This document shows positions 29,696 through 39,688 of a stretch of 64,000 nucleotides of DNA, piece after piece. The stretch covers positions 124,001 through 188,000 of the forward strand of contig CAVRCA010000002.1 of the NCBI GenBank assembly GCA_963719345.1. Reading direction: 5' to 3'. Below the pieces are notes generated by a model. It saw only the letters and a list, made by a program, of their open reading frames with translations, searched no databases and was not told the DNA's origin. This DNA comes from CAVRCA01 sp963719345. GTDB taxonomy: Bacteria; Pseudomonadota; Alphaproteobacteria; Acetobacterales; Acetobacteraceae. Position 1 is the first letter of the stretch, and each line of letters begins with the position of its first letter. The position numbers and the translations under genes were made by a program.

Positions 29696-30691
29696 TCAGG
29701 GCGGGGCGGCGCGATAGCCGTGCGGATGGTCGAGGCGCCACGCATAGGCCGTCCGGACGATCTCCCGGAGATCGGAGAAACGCGGCCGCCAGCCGGTCTC
29801 GCCCTCGATGCGGGCCGACGAGGCGACGAGGACAGCCGGGTCGCCGGCGCGACGACCGACCAGGCGGCGGGGCAGCGCGCGCCCGGTCACCGCCTCCACC
29901 GCCTCGATGACCTCGAGCACCGTGTGGCCGCGGCCGTTGCCGAGATTGTAGATCACGCTGCCGCGCTCGAGCCGCTGCAACGCCAGCAGATGGGCGTCAG
30001 CCAGGTCGGTGACGTGGACGTAGTCGCGCACGCAGGTCCCGTCACTGGTGTCGTAGTCGGTGCCGAACACATGCAGTTCCGGCCGGCGGCCGAGGGCGGC
30101 GTCGATCGCGAGCGGGATCAGGTGGGTTTCGGGATTGTGGTCCTCGCCGAGTTCCCCGCCGGGATCGGCCCCGGCGGCATTGAAGTAGCGCAGGCAGGCG
30201 CTGCGCAGTCCATGGATGCGGTCTGCCCACAGCAGGGCGCGCTCCAGCATCAGTTTGCTCTCTCCGTATGGCGAGCCGGGGTCGAGCGCGGCGTCCTCCG
30301 GGATCGGCACCGTCTCGGGCGTGCCGAACAGGTTGGCGGTGGACGACAGGACGAATTTCTTCACGCCGTGCCGCACGCAGGCATCGATCAGCCCGATCCC
30401 CGCGATGCCGTTGCCGGTCAGGTAGCGGAACGGCTCGCGCATGCTCTCGCCGACGAGCGACAGGGCGGCGAAATGGAACACCGCATCCCACTGTCCGTCG
30501 CCGAGGACCGCGTCCAGCAGGGCAACATCGGCCACATCGGCCTCGACCAGCCGCACGCCGGACGGCACCGCCGCGCGATGCCCTTGCCGCAGATTGTCGA
30601 GCACCACCACCTCGTCGCCGCGTCGGGCGAGGGCGAGCACTAGATGACTGCCGACGAACCCGGCCCCGCCGGTCACCAGAAAACGCGCCAT
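29696..30691 (-). CDS. galE: UDP-glucose 4-epimerase
   Basis: 331 residues. MARFLVTGGAGFVGSHLV is the NAD-binding TGGxGFxG motif. SSTANLFG and SPYGESKLMLE carry the catalytic Ser and Tyr-x-x-x-Lys; LRYFNAAGADPGGELGEDH and YVHVTDLADAHLLAL are GalE-specific. The enzyme interconverts UDP-glucose and UDP-galactose for polysaccharide synthesis. GAGGTG seven bases before ATG 30691 sets the start. It is followed at once by the histidine-phosphatase gene and is divergent from the Cys-rich protein gene. Confidence 0.93.
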   Translation of the reverse strand: MARFLVTGGAGFVGSHLVLALARRGDEVVVLDNLRQGHRAAVPSGVRLVEADVADVALLDAVLGDGQWDAVFHFAALSLVGESMREPFRYLTGNGIAGIGLIDACVRHGVKKFVLSSTANLFGTPETVPIPEDAALDPGSPYGESKLMLERALLWADRIHGLRSACLRYFNAAGADPGGELGEDHNPETHLIPLAIDAALGRRPELHVFGTDYDTSDGTCVRDYVHVTDLADAHLLALQRLERGSVIYNLGNGRGHTVLEVIEAVEAVTGRALPRRLVGRRAGDPAVLVASSARIEGETGWRPRFSDLREIVRTAYAWRLDHPHGYRAAPP

Positions 30692-30801
30692 GCGCACCTC
30701 AAAAAAATTGCTATAGATCGTGGGCTCGCGTTTGAGAGCTGGATGAAGGGAGTACGTTTTTGGCAGCAAGTCGCCATCTCACGCAGATTCCGTCAGAGCC
30801 A

Positions 30802-31185
30802 ATGCTCGCGCCAGCCTTGTTCCGCACTTGGAGAGGCAGGACTTTACTGGCGGCGTTGCTCCTCGTCACCACCACAACCGCAGATTTTGCTCAGACGGCG
30901 ACAGCCCCGGACCCCTCGGTCTCGGCAGCCCCGGTCGCGCCGCCGCTGCCCTCGGTGGGCCCAGGGACCAAGCAGCGTGCGGCTTGCCAGGCGGACTACG
31001 ACCAGCACTGCGCGGGCATTGGGGGTGGGACGGGGCAACAGGCGGCCTGCCTGCGGCAGTACTGGGTCAGCCTGTCGCGCGGATGTCGAACCGCCCTCCA
31101 GGCGCAGAGCGGTTCGACAGCGACGCTCGGGGACGACACGACGCCCGCGGGTCGCCGGGGAAGAGCGCCGCTCGCCCCCCAGTAG
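30802..31185 (+). CDS. Exported cysteine-rich repeat protein
   Basis: 127 residues from ATG 30802; an in-frame TTG at 30760 is possible. The signal peptide ends near DFAQ-TA. One Cys-rich motif covers about residues 55-95: ACQADYDQHCAGIGGG, AACLRQYWVSLSRGCRTAL. The C-x(6)-C ... C-x(10)-C spacing matches the cysteine-rich repeat seen in Golgi apparatus protein 1 and in small periplasmic alphaproteobacterial proteins. Function is unknown. The frame beyond the motif is low complexity. Confidence 0.68.
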   Translation: MLAPALFRTWRGRTLLAALLLVTTTTADFAQTATAPDPSVSAAPVAPPLPSVGPGTKQRAACQADYDQHCAGIGGGTGQQAACLRQYWVSLSRGCRTALQAQSGSTATLGDDTTPAGRRGRAPLAPQ

Positions 31186-31203
31186 CGCCGCAGGCGTGAG
31201 TGG

Positions 31204-32933
31204 CTAGGCGGCGACCGACGGGCCGCCGCGCAGCAGCCTGCCCGGCAGCGCGCCGGTCGCCTCGCCGCCGCGGAACGTCACGGCGCCGGACTTGATGGTG
31301 GCGGTGTAGCCGGCCGCCTTCTGCAGCAGCCGCCGCCCGCCCGCCGGCAGGTCGAACACGATGTAGGGCCGCTGCAGCTGCAGCCGGTCGAAGTCGATCA
31401 CGTTGAGGTCGGCGACCTTGCCGGGAGCGACCACGCCGCGATCGAACAGGCCGGCGGCGTGTGCGGTGTCGGACGTCTGCCGGCGCACGATCTCGGCGAG
31501 CGGGACCCGGCCTTCCGGCCGGTCGCGGCCCCAATGGGTGAGCATGAAGGTCTGGAAATTGGCGTCCGAGATGAAGCCGACATGCGCGCCGCCGTCGCCG
31601 AGGCCCATCAGCGTGTTCTTGTGGGCGAGGAATTCGCGCACGGGATCAAGGTTGTAGTGCGCGTAGTTCACGATGCAGGCGAGGATGAAGTTTTTCCCTT
31701 CGTCGGCGATCAGCAGGTCGTAGGCGACCTCGGGAGCGGTCCGTCCCTCGCGGGCGGCGATCTGGGTGATGCAGTTCTCCCGCGCCGGCTCGTAGTTCAA
31801 CGGCTCCTCGAAGGGGAACATCCAGTCGTAGCCGATGCGGTGGATCAGCGGGAACGTGCTTTCCCGCACCGGGTCCTCGGCGAGGATTTGCCGCCGCAGC
31901 TCCGGGTCGCGCATCGCCGCAACCCGCTCCGGCACCGGCAAATGGGAAATTTTCCGGTAGCTCGGGCAGCCGGAGAACGGGTTCTGGGTGCCCTGCAGCC
32001 CGAGCAGAATGCCGATCGGGCGCGGCGGGAACACCGGGCGCATGGTCAGCCCGTCATCGGCCGCCTTGTCGGAGAGGGTCAGCAACTCGCTCCACACCTC
32101 GGTGCGGTCGTGCCGCTGGTTGATCGTGAACACCAGCGGCAGGCCCGTCTTTTCGACGACCCGGCGGACCATGGCGAACTCGGTCGCGGCGTCCGGCTGA
32201 TTCCAGTCGGAGACCAGTTCCAGCATCCCGGAGCCGGCGGCGCGGATCGCCATGCCGATGCCGGTCAGTTCTTCCTCTTGCGCCCGCAAGGTGGGGATGT
32301 ATTCGCCCGCCAAAGTCTTGTGGCTGATCGTGCGCGAGGTGGAGAAGCCGAACGCGCCCGCCTGCATCGCCTCCGTCGGCGATTGGCCCATCTGCGCAAT
32401 GTCGGCCTGGTTGGCGTTCTCCATGAATGTCGCCCGCTCGCCCATGACGAACACGCGCACCGCCGAGTGCGGCAGCAGCGCGCCGATATCGATGTCGCGC
32501 GGACGGCGTTCGAGCGCGGCGAGATAGTCCGGCGAAACTTTCCCACTTCCAGTCGAGCCCTTCGTGCATGGCGGGGGCGGGGATGTCCTCGACGCCTTCC
32601 ATCAGCTCGATCAGCCGCTCGCGGTCTCCCGGCTTGCAGGGCGCGAAACCGACGCCGCAATTGCCCATGATCGCGGTGGTGACGCCGTGCCAGGACGAGG
32701 GCGCGAGATGGCTGTCCCACACCGCTTGGCCATCATAATGGGTGTGGAGGTCGACGAAGCCGGGCGTGACGATCTGGCCCCGGGCATCGATCTCCTCGGC
32801 GCCGCTCGCCGACGACCTTGCCGATATCGGCGATCTGCGCCGTCCTTGACCGCGACATCCGCCTCGAAGCCCGGCTTGCCGGTGCCGTCGAACACCGTGC
32901 CGCCTCGGATGACCAGATCGACTCGTGCGCCAT
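31204..32933 (-). CDS. N-acyl-D-amino-acid deacylase/D-aminoacylase family amidohydrolase (frameshifted)
   Basis: About 575 residues with at least four frame changes, all in the first third (near 32920, 32845, 32805 and 32535). Start region MAHE...LVIRGGTVFDGTGKPG; metal site GFVDLHTHYDGQ; then SWHGVTTAIMGNCGVGFAPC, typical of the D-aminoacylase branch. The intact two thirds run to LGDGGAHVGFISDANF and FRGGEATGALPGRLLRGG. These zinc enzymes hydrolyse N-acyl-D-amino acids or related amides. It lies downstream of the HicB/DUF1674 chimera and the ccm operon on the same strand. Confidence 0.85.
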
Positions 32934-33007
32934 GCCCGCTTCCCTTTCGCTACTCGCCGGTATGCTACCCCGAGGACGCCAAACAGGTCAAAGCCACTGC
33001 CGTAAGG

Positions 33008-33375
33008 TCAAAAATCCGTGCAGCGGCCCTTCTGCTCCCAATCGCCGTAGCGGGTCGGCTCGGGACCCTTCGGGCCGCCGATCTCCTTGGGCATGGCGGG
33101 CACGGGGACGTCGACATCCACGAGGACGGTTCGTGGCGCGTGATACTGGCCAGCGTCGAACCCTTGAGCGCCGCCATCCTCGATGGCTTGCGGCAGAGGC
33201 TCGGCATCCGCCAGCAGATCCTCGATTACCGTTGCCAGCGCGGCCCTGCCTGCGGCAGGACCTCAGCCTCGCTCGATGCAACCGAGGTCACTCCCGGAAA
33301 GGCCGGGAACACGATGGACCAGTTCGCCTCATCCGGAAGGCGGTCAGCGATGGCAAGGTAGTGTCTGATCGTCAT
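33008..33375 (-). CDS. HicB-like antitoxin domain joined to a DUF1674 (SDHAF4-like) tail
   Basis: About 122 residues with one frame change near 33255. The N-terminal part MTIRHYLAIADRLPDEANWS, IVFPAFPGVTSVASSEAEVL and LATVIEDLLADAEPLPQAIE matches the HicB fold (FPxxPGV...A). It then runs, without a stop, through TVLVDVDVPVPA into PKEIGGPKGPEPTRYGDWEQ and KGRCTDF at the stop. That tail is the conserved end of DUF1674, the succinate dehydrogenase assembly factor 4 family. No HicA toxin gene is next to it. A separate short gene from the internal ATG (MPKEIGG) is an alternative, but it would be only 28 codons. Confidence 0.6.
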
Positions 33376-33441
33376 CAAATGTCCCTACTTCCGGCTGCGT
33401 GGGAATTCCCAGCGGCACTGAAGACATATGCCTCGCAGCGG

Positions 33442-34148
33442 TCACGGGGTTTGGCTCAGCCGCTTCTCCGCCATCGTCCGCCACGGTGCGTCTGGCGGCG
33501 CTTCGGCCAGCGCGCGGCGGAACAGGCCGACGGCTTCGTCGTTCAACCGCCCGCTGACTCTCGGTGATGGCTTCCGCCGCCTCCATGCCGAGCGTGGGGT
33601 CGAAGCGGATGCCGAGCGCGGTGCGCCATGCGTTCGCCGCCTCGGCCATGTTGCCCTGCCGGGCTTCGCGCCGCCCAGGAGGACTAACCCTCCGCGCCTG
33701 CTCCGAGTGCTGGTCCAGCGCCGCACCCGCTGCCGCAGAACCGGCATCAGGGCTGCTTCCTGTTGCGCCTCGCGTCGGGCCGCCTGAGACCTGCGGGTCG
33801 TCGGCCATGGACGGCAGCCAGGGAACGCCGCCGACCAGGTAGAGCGCGAAGGCGACGAGCGGCACCACCGCCAGCACCACCAGCAGGGCCGCGCGACGGG
33901 GCGGGGGCGGGCGCGTCGCGGTCCTCGGCGGCCGCCAGCAGGCGGCGCTGGATCTCCAGCAGCGCGGTCGCGTGGTCGGGGGGGCGATGCGTACCTCGGC
34001 AAGATCGCGGGCGAGTTCGTCGAGCTGGGCGCGGTGCAGCGCGAGCGCCGCTTCGCGCCGTCCACGGGCGGCCTGCCCGCCGCAGCAGGGCGAGCCCGAG
34101 CGGCGCCATCGCGAGCAGCGCCACGACCAGGATCGCGAGCCAGATCAC
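33442..34148 (-). CDS. ccmI: Cytochrome c biogenesis protein CcmI (frameshifted)
   Basis: About 235 residues, several frame changes. The N-terminal helix MIWLAILVVALLAMAPLGLA, the following coiled segment (HATALLEIQRRLLAAAED), a second helix (VLAVVPLVAFALYLVGGVPW), and TPR-like helices (EAANAWRTALGIRFDP, FRRALAEAPPDAPWRTMAEK) are as in CcmI. CcmI delivers apocytochrome c to the CcmF/CcmH haem lyase. The GTG start overlaps the ccmH stop by four bases (GTGA). It is the last gene of the ccm operon. Confidence 0.8.
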
Positions 34149-34594
34149 GGCTTCAGCAGCTCGGCGAGCCGACGCCGCTCCTCGTCGGACAGCGATTGGG
34201 CCGGCGCGGCCCGTCGGCGACGCGACAGCAACACGCCCCGGAGCCGGCCAGCAGCGCCAGGGCCGGCGCGCCCCAAAGTGCGGCGGTAACGGCGTTGAAC
34301 GGCGGGCGGAGCCGGACGAAGTCGCCGTAGCGGGCGGTCATCCAGGCGACGATCGACTGGTCGCTGTCGCCCGCCGCGACGCTGGTGCGAATGATCCGGC
34401 GGAGATCCCGCGCGAGGTCGGCCTCGCTCTCCTCGACGCATCTCGTTCTGGCACACCATGCAGCGGAGTTGATGGCCGATCGCTTCCGCCCGGCTTTCCT
34501 GCGCCGGGTCCGCCATGAGCTCGGCCGGGCTGCTGACGGCGAAGGCGTGGGTGGCGAGCGCGAGGAATGCGGCCGCTAGCAGCGCCCGGACCAT
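34145..34594 (-). CDS. ccmH: Cytochrome c-type biogenesis protein CcmH (frameshifted)
   Basis: About 150 residues with two or three frame changes. A signal peptide (MVRALLAAAFLALATHAFA) precedes the thiol motif LRCMVCQN (LRCxxCQN, about residues 45-52) and RYGDFVRLRPPF (the conserved YGDxVLLxPP), then one membrane helix and the ending DEERRRLAELLKP. CcmH reduces apocytochrome c disulfides and holds the apoprotein for haem attachment. The start overlaps the ccmG stop (TGATG). Confidence 0.85.
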   Translation of the reverse strand: MVRALLAAAFLALATHAFAVSSPAELMADPAQESRAEAIGHQLRCMVCQNEMRRGERGRPRAGSPPDHSHQRRGGRQRPVDRRLDDRPLRRLRPAPPAVQRRYRRTLGRAGPGAAGRLRGVLLSRRRRAAPAQSLSDEERRRLAELLKP

Positions 34595-35166
34595 CAGGCG
34601 TATTTCCGCAGCAAGGGCTCGAGCTGCGCCGCGACCAAGTCCTCGGTGAGCGCACCGGCCCAGCGCCAGCGGACCACCCGGAGCGGTCGACAAGATAGCT
34701 TTCCGGCACGCCGTAGACGCCGAAATCGATCGCCACGCGGCCTGGCTCGTCGCGGTGCGATGCGCGCGTAGGGATCGCCGTGCGCTGGAGGAACGCCGCG
34801 GAGGCGCCGGCCGGTCCTTGTAGGCGATCCCCAGATCGCGGTGTTCTGCGCGCGCAGCTGCGTCAGCGCGGCGCTTCGCGAGGCAAGGGATGCACCAGGA
34901 AGCGAAGAAATTGATCAGCACCGGACGGCCCGCGGCGCAGCACGTCGGCACTGGTGAAGCCGGGCCGGACGGCTGCCCAGGGAGGGAAAAGCCAGGAGGG
35001 GAAAGTCCGGCATGGCGCTTGCCGACCAGCATGCCGGCACGCCGCGCGGGTCGAACGTGCCGCCTCCATGCCCTTGAGCATGGCCCAGAAACTGGCACCG
35101 CCGACCGCCGCGATCGCCGAGCGGCGCCAGCAACAGCGAGCGTCGGCCGAGCGCCGTGTCGGTCAT
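34594..35166 (-). CDS. ccmG: Thioredoxin-like CcmG/DsbE (frameshifted)
   Basis: About 190 residues with several frame changes (near 35115, 35000, 34930, 34870 and 34700). The membrane anchor follows MTDTALGRRSLLLAPL. The thioredoxin part has DFPLLAFP, GFTSADVL, VLINFFASWCIPCLAK with the CxxC active site (CIPC instead of the usual CPPC or CVPC), and DFGVYGVPESYLVDRSG with the cis-Pro. CcmG keeps CcmH and apocytochrome c thiols reduced in the periplasm. It lies between ccmF (1-bp gap) and ccmH (overlap). Confidence 0.85.
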
Positions 35167-35167
35167 G

Positions 35168-37145
35168 TCAGGCGCGCACCCAGTCAGGCGCCGGCGCGGC
35201 CCGACCGCGGCGGGCGGGGGCGCCGACCCGCAGCCGCCGGTCGGCGAGCGACAGCGCGCCGCCGAGCGCCATCACCAGGCCGCCGAGCCAGATCCAGGGC
35301 GCCAGCGGGTTGTAGTGCAGCCGCAGCACCGCCGAGCCCTCGCGCTCCTCGCCGAGCACGGCGTAGAGGTCGGCGAGCCCGTTGGTGTGGATGGCGGCGT
35401 CGGTGACGGTGGTGCGCTGGGTGGTGAAGGCGCGGCGCGACGGGTGCAGCCTCACGACCGGGCGGCCGTCACGGGTCACGACGAGGTCGGCGACGCGGGA
35501 ATTGTAGTTCGGGCCGCTCTCGTCGTGCAGCCCGACCAGGGTCCATTCGTAGCCGGCCAGCGCCACGCTCCCACCCGGCTTGACCGCGGTGATGGTGCTC
35601 ACCGCCAGCGACATCCCGGCAATGCCGGCCACCGTCACACCCATGCCGGCGTGGGCGATCGCCGAACCCCAGACCGCCAGCCTCTGGCCCGGCCAGCCGA
35701 GACAGGCTGGTCCGCAACGGCACCCGGAACAGCCGGCTGCGCTCGACGAGGTCGGCGAACGCACCGACGATCAGCCAGGCGGAAGCGGCGAAGGCGAGCG
35801 CCGGCAGGCCGCGCCGCAGGCCGAGGGCGGCGACCACGCCCACCGTCGCGGCGACGAGCGCCGCCCACCATAGCCGCCGCAGGGCGGGGGCGAGCTGCGC
35901 CCGCTTCCACGGCAGCAGCGGCGCGACCGTCATCGCCAGGAACACCGGGGCGGCGAGCGGCAGCACGGTGGACTGGAAGTAGGGCGGCCCGACGCTGATC
36001 TTGGCGCCGAACAGCAGGTCGGCGAACAGCGGGTAGGTGGTGCCGGTGAGCACCACCGCGGCGATCGAGCACAGGAAAACATTGTTCAGGACCAGCGCGC
36101 CCTCGCGCGAGATGGGCGAAAACAGGCCGGACGGCGCCAGCACCGGCGCCCGCAGCGCGAACAGCAGCAGCGAGCCGCCGATCACCAGGGCCAGCAGGGC
36201 CAGGATGAACACGCCGCGCGCCGGGTCGTTGGCGAAGGAATGAACCGAGTTCAGGATGCCCGAGCGGACCAGGAACGTGCCCGACAGGCTGAGCGAGAAG
36301 GTGGCGATGGCGAGCAGGATGGTCCACACCTTCAGCGCCTCGCGTTTTTCCACCACGATCGCCGAATGGAGCAATGCGGTGCCGGTGAGCCACGGCAGAA
36401 GGGACGCGTTCTCCACCGGGTCCCAGAACCAGAAGCCGCCCCAGCCGAGTTCGTAATAGGCCCACCAGGAGCCGAGCGCGATGCCGCCGGTGAGCAGGCA
36501 CCAGGACGCCAACGCCCACGGCCGCACCCAGCGTCCCCACGCGGCGTCGACCCGTCCTTCCAGCAGCGCGGCGACGGCGAAGGCGAACGGGATCGCGAAG
36601 CCGACATAGCCGGCATAGAGCACCGGCGGGTGGATCGCGAGGCCGGGGTCTTGCAGCAGCGGGTTCATGTCGCGCCCGTCGAGCGGCGGCGGCCAGACCC
36701 GCAGGAACGGGTTGCTCTCGGTCAGCGCAAAGAGAAGAAAACCGGCGGAGGTGAAGCCGAGGACGCCGATCACCCGCGCCCGCATCGCCGAGGGCAGACT
36801 GCGGCCGAACAGCGCCACCGCGCCGCCGCACATCGCCAGGATGAGGCACCACAGCAGGATCGAGCCCTCGTGGTTCCCCCATGTGCCGGTGATCTTGTAG
36901 ACCAGCGGCTTGAGGCTGTTGCTGTTCTCAATGATGTTCAGCACGGTGAAATCGTCGCTCACCGCGCACCAGGTCAGGGCGCCGTAGGCGGTGGCGAGGG
37001 CGATCAGCTGGCCGACCGCCAGGGCAGGGGCGGCGGCCATCAGCCGCGCGTCGCGCCCGTGTGCGCCCCAGAGCGGAATGATCGCCTGCGCGGCCGCCAT
37101 CGCGACGGCGAGGGCGAGGGCGAAATGACCGAGTTCCGGGATCAT
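35168..37145 (-). CDS. ccmF: Haem lyase CcmF (frameshifted)
   Basis: About 655 residues, one frame change near 35690. A multi-helix membrane protein with the WWD haem-handling motif WGGFWFWDPVENASLLPW, and SWWAYYELGWG just before it. The conserved His ligands lie in GNHEGSILLW and AIHPPVLYAGYVG. The C-terminal periplasmic part has TVTDAAIHTNGLADLYAVLG. CcmF attaches haem to apocytochrome c with CcmH and CcmI. It follows ccmE by 10 bp. Confidence 0.93.
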
Positions 37146-37155
37146 TTTGGGAAAA

Positions 37156-37659
37156 TCAGCCCTTGGTCTTGGTCACGCTGAGCGTGTTCCAGGTGGCGGC
37201 CGGAGGCGGCGGCCCGGCGGCGGGGTTCCAGTGGCCGGTCCGCTTCAGCGCGTCGGCGACGTCTTTCGGCATGTAGGTCTCGTCGTGCTTGGCGAGCACC
37301 TCGTCGGCATGGAACGTGCCGTCGGGGCGCAGGCTGCCGAGCGCTACCACGCCCTGCCCCTCGCGGAACAGGTCGGGCAGGATGCCGACGTAGCTCACCT
37401 CGACCGTGCCGCGCCCGTCGGTGACGCGGAACCGCGCCTCGGGCCGGCCGGCCTCGGCGGTGCGCTGCAGGCTGCCCTGCTCGACCAGGCCGCCGAGGCG
37501 AAAAGTCCGGCCGGGCGCGGGCGCGTTGGCGGCGATCTCCGAAGGCGGCACGAAGAAGACGAGGTTGTCGCGGAAGGCGGTGAGCGCCAGCGCGGTCGCC
37601 GAGCCGAGGCCAACCCCGCAGGCGAGCAGCACGTAAAGGCGACGCCGCTTGCGGGTCAT
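37156..37659 (-). CDS. ccmE: Haem chaperone CcmE
   Basis: 167 residues, intact. One N-terminal helix (LYVLLACGVGLGSATALAL), then the OB-fold: GRTFRLGGLVEQGSL, RFRVTDGRGTVEVSYVGILP, DLFREGQGVVALG. The haem-binding motif is VLAKHDETYMP, with His and Tyr of H-x-x-x-Y. CcmE carries haem from CcmC to CcmF. Its ATG overlaps the expected ccmD stop (ATGA). Confidence 0.94.
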   Translation of the reverse strand: MTRKRRRLYVLLACGVGLGSATALALTAFRDNLVFFVPPSEIAANAPAPGRTFRLGGLVEQGSLQRTAEAGRPEARFRVTDGRGTVEVSYVGILPDLFREGQGVVALGSLRPDGTFHADEVLAKHDETYMPKDVADALKRTGHWNPAAGPPPPAATWNTLSVTKTKG

Positions 37660-37812
37660 CGCCGCCGCCCCTCGTGGCGCCCTTCCCTGGGGTCGATCGC
37701 GCGCCAGCTTCCGGCGCGCGGCGGCCATGCGGGTCCAGGCGTTGAGGGCAAAGCCGAGGGGGATGCCGACGCCGAGCGTATAGGCGGCGGCGATGAACCG
37801 CAGATGCGTCAC
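37656..37812 (-). CDS. ccmD: Haem exporter small subunit CcmD (one indel)
   Basis: About 52 residues. THLRFIAAAYTLGVGIPLGF is the single helix, followed by the basic tail (AARRKLAR). In the sequence as given the frame runs straight into ccmE without a stop. A one-base shift near 37695 gives a normal CcmD ending (DPREGRHEGRRR) with TGA overlapping the ccmE ATG, so I take the merge to be an indel. CcmD releases holo-CcmE from the CcmABC complex. The GTG start overlaps the ccmC stop. Confidence 0.75.
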
Positions 37813-38592
37813 CGCACGGCCTCGGCGCGGGCCATCAGCAGCGCGCGGATGCGCCGCTCCATGACCGCCGCCCGGGTGCGCGCGGTGACGATGGCGGCGA
37901 AACACAAGGAAAAGCCGAGCGCCGAGATGAACAGCGGCCACAGCATCGGCAGATACATGGTGGGCGCGCCGGTAAGCGAAATGGTCGCCGGCTGATGCAG
38001 CGTGTTCCACCAGTCGACGCTGAACTTGATGATCGGCAGGTTCACCACCCCGACCAGCGCCAGCACCGCGCCGGCGCGGTAGCCGCGCTGCGGGTCGTCG
38101 AACGCGCGCACCAGCGCGACATGGCCGAGATAGAGGAAAAACAGGACGAGGACGGAGGTGAGCCGGGCGTCCCACACCCACCAGGCGCCCCACATCGGCC
38201 GGCCCCACAGGCTGCCGGTGGCGAGGCAGAGCGCGGTGAACCCGGCGCCGACCGGGCCGATTTCTGCCGCTGCGAGATCAGCGAGCGGGTGCCGCCACAC
38301 CAGCGACGCGACCGAGCAGAGGGCGAGCGCGAAATAGCCGGCGGAGGCGAGCCAGGCGGCGGGGACGTGGACGTAGATGATCCGGACCGCGTCGCCCTGC
38401 TGCCAGTCGGCCGGGCGCGAAGAACAGGCCCCAGACGAGCCCCGTGCCGGTGAGCAGCAGCGCCGCCAGCGCCAGCCACGGCAGGATCCTCCCCGAAACC
38501 CGGAGAAACCGGCCGGGATTGGCGAAGCGGTGCAGGTTCCGCCCCGGCGTGCGCGACCCCGGGTTCGGTGCGAGTGCGGTGCTGGCGTCCAC
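37809..38592 (-). CDS. ccmC: Haem ABC-transporter permease CcmC (frameshifted)
   Basis: About 260 residues, one frame change near 38410. NLHRFANPGRFLRVSGRILP starts the conserved part, then IIYVHVPAAWLASAGYF with a His ligand, the WWD motif WGAWWVWDARLTSVLVLF, and VDWWNTLHQP with the second His. CcmC loads haem onto CcmE. I chose GTG 38592; a longer frame to 38694 would overlap the upstream gene. ccmA and ccmB are not upstream and must lie elsewhere. Confidence 0.9.
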
Positions 38593-38623
38593 CGCCGGAC
38601 CATACCCCGCCTGCTCGCGCGCG

Positions 38624-39211
38624 TTAAACCCCCTCTCTGCGATCGACCGGCCCGCCGGTCCGGGAGCTAACAATCGCGGAGGCCGTTCCGACATTTCCCC
38701 GGCGCGGAACTCCGACGCGGTATTGCAGCCAGAGCAGCAGGAAGCCGAACAACGGAATGAGGATGTCCGTGTAGAAGATCACCCCGGCATTGCCCGGCGC
38801 GAAGTTCCGTGCAGTCACCATCTGTTCAACATGGCCCATCGCGGCGCCGAGCGTGAAGATGCTGGGGCCGATCACCGCCACGAGGCGGCGGTCGAAGCTG
38901 CCGAAGGCGGCGATGAAGCCGGCCGCCGCGAAGCCGAGGCTCGCGGTGCCGACCTCGAACTGAAACGGGCTGTCCGCCCAACCGATGAAGGCCGCCGCCA
39001 TGCGGCCGAAGAACACGTGGAACACGAAGTTGACGAGGTACATGACGCCGATGTTGAACAGCACATACCAAGCGAGCAGTTTGTCGACGGCCACGGCGCG
39101 GCTGACCGGCCGGGGCGTGCGGGCGATTGCGACGCCTGCGACGAACACGCCGATCACCAGGAAGGTGAGCGGGTAGTTCGACACGACGAAGCTGATTGCG
39201 CTCCTAATCAT
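38624..39211 (-). CDS. DUF6790-type membrane protein
   Basis: 195 residues, about six helices. MIRSAISFVVSNYPLTFLVI opens it; LFNIGVMYLVNFVFHVFFG and FQFEVGTASLGFAAAGFIAA carry the family pattern (N...HxFFG, EVGxAxLGF). The C-terminal helix is DILIPLFGFLLLWLQYRV. Function is unknown; the family is a small conserved bacterial membrane protein. It is upstream of ccmC on the same strand but probably not part of haem export. Confidence 0.75.
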   Translation of the reverse strand: MIRSAISFVVSNYPLTFLVIGVFVAGVAIARTPRPVSRAVAVDKLLAWYVLFNIGVMYLVNFVFHVFFGRMAAAFIGWADSPFQFEVGTASLGFAAAGFIAAFGSFDRRLVAVIGPSIFTLGAAMGHVEQMVTARNFAPGNAGVIFYTDILIPLFGFLLLWLQYRVGVPRRGNVGTASAIVSSRTGGPVDRREGV

Positions 39212-39249
39212 TTCGCGTCCTAGGTTACGCCGCCGCAGGAGCTTGCCGC

Positions 39250-39672
39250 GTGAACCACTGGCTGGTCAAAACCGAACCCGACGCCTTCGGCTGGGACCAG
39301 CAGGTGGCGCACGGCGTCGAGCCGTGGACCGGGGTGCGCAACCACCGCGCCCGCAACAACCTCAAGGCCATGCGGGTCGGCGATCGGGCGTTCTTCTACC
39401 ATTCCAACGTCGGCAAGGAGATCGTCGGGGTGGTGGAAGTGGTGCGCGAGGCTTACCCGGACCCCTCGGCGGAGAGCGGCCCCTGGGTGTGCGTCGACAT
39501 GCGCGCGGTCGGGCCGATGCCAAACCCCGTGACGCTGGTCGCCATCAAGGCCGATCCGGCGTTCGCCGACTGCGACCTGGTGCGCCAGTCGCGGCTCTCG
39601 GTCATGCCGATCGCCAAGCCGCATTGGGACCGGATCTGCAAGATGGGCGGCTGGAAGCCGCCGCGGCGGTGA
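39250..39672 (+). CDS. EVE domain protein
   Basis: 140 residues from GTG 39250. MNHWLVKTEPDAFGWDQQVA is the EVE start (WLxKxEPxxF), with GVRNHRARNNLKAMRVGDRA then FFYHSN and PDPSAESGPWVCVDM. EVE domains are PUA-like folds that bind modified bases in DNA or RNA; human THYN1 is a relative. It is a complete single-domain protein. It is divergent from the DUF6790 gene and followed by an intergenic repeat. Confidence 0.93.
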   Translation: MNHWLVKTEPDAFGWDQQVAHGVEPWTGVRNHRARNNLKAMRVGDRAFFYHSNVGKEIVGVVEVVREAYPDPSAESGPWVCVDMRAVGPMPNPVTLVAIKADPAFADCDLVRQSRLSVMPIAKPHWDRICKMGGWKPPRR

Positions 39673-39688
39673 GACGGATCGTTTCCCG

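Noticed and set aside
37656..37812. A natural CcmD-CcmE fusion
   Set aside because: A one-base shift restores a standard CcmD tail with a stop overlapping the ccmE start, and many neighbouring genes have similar indels.
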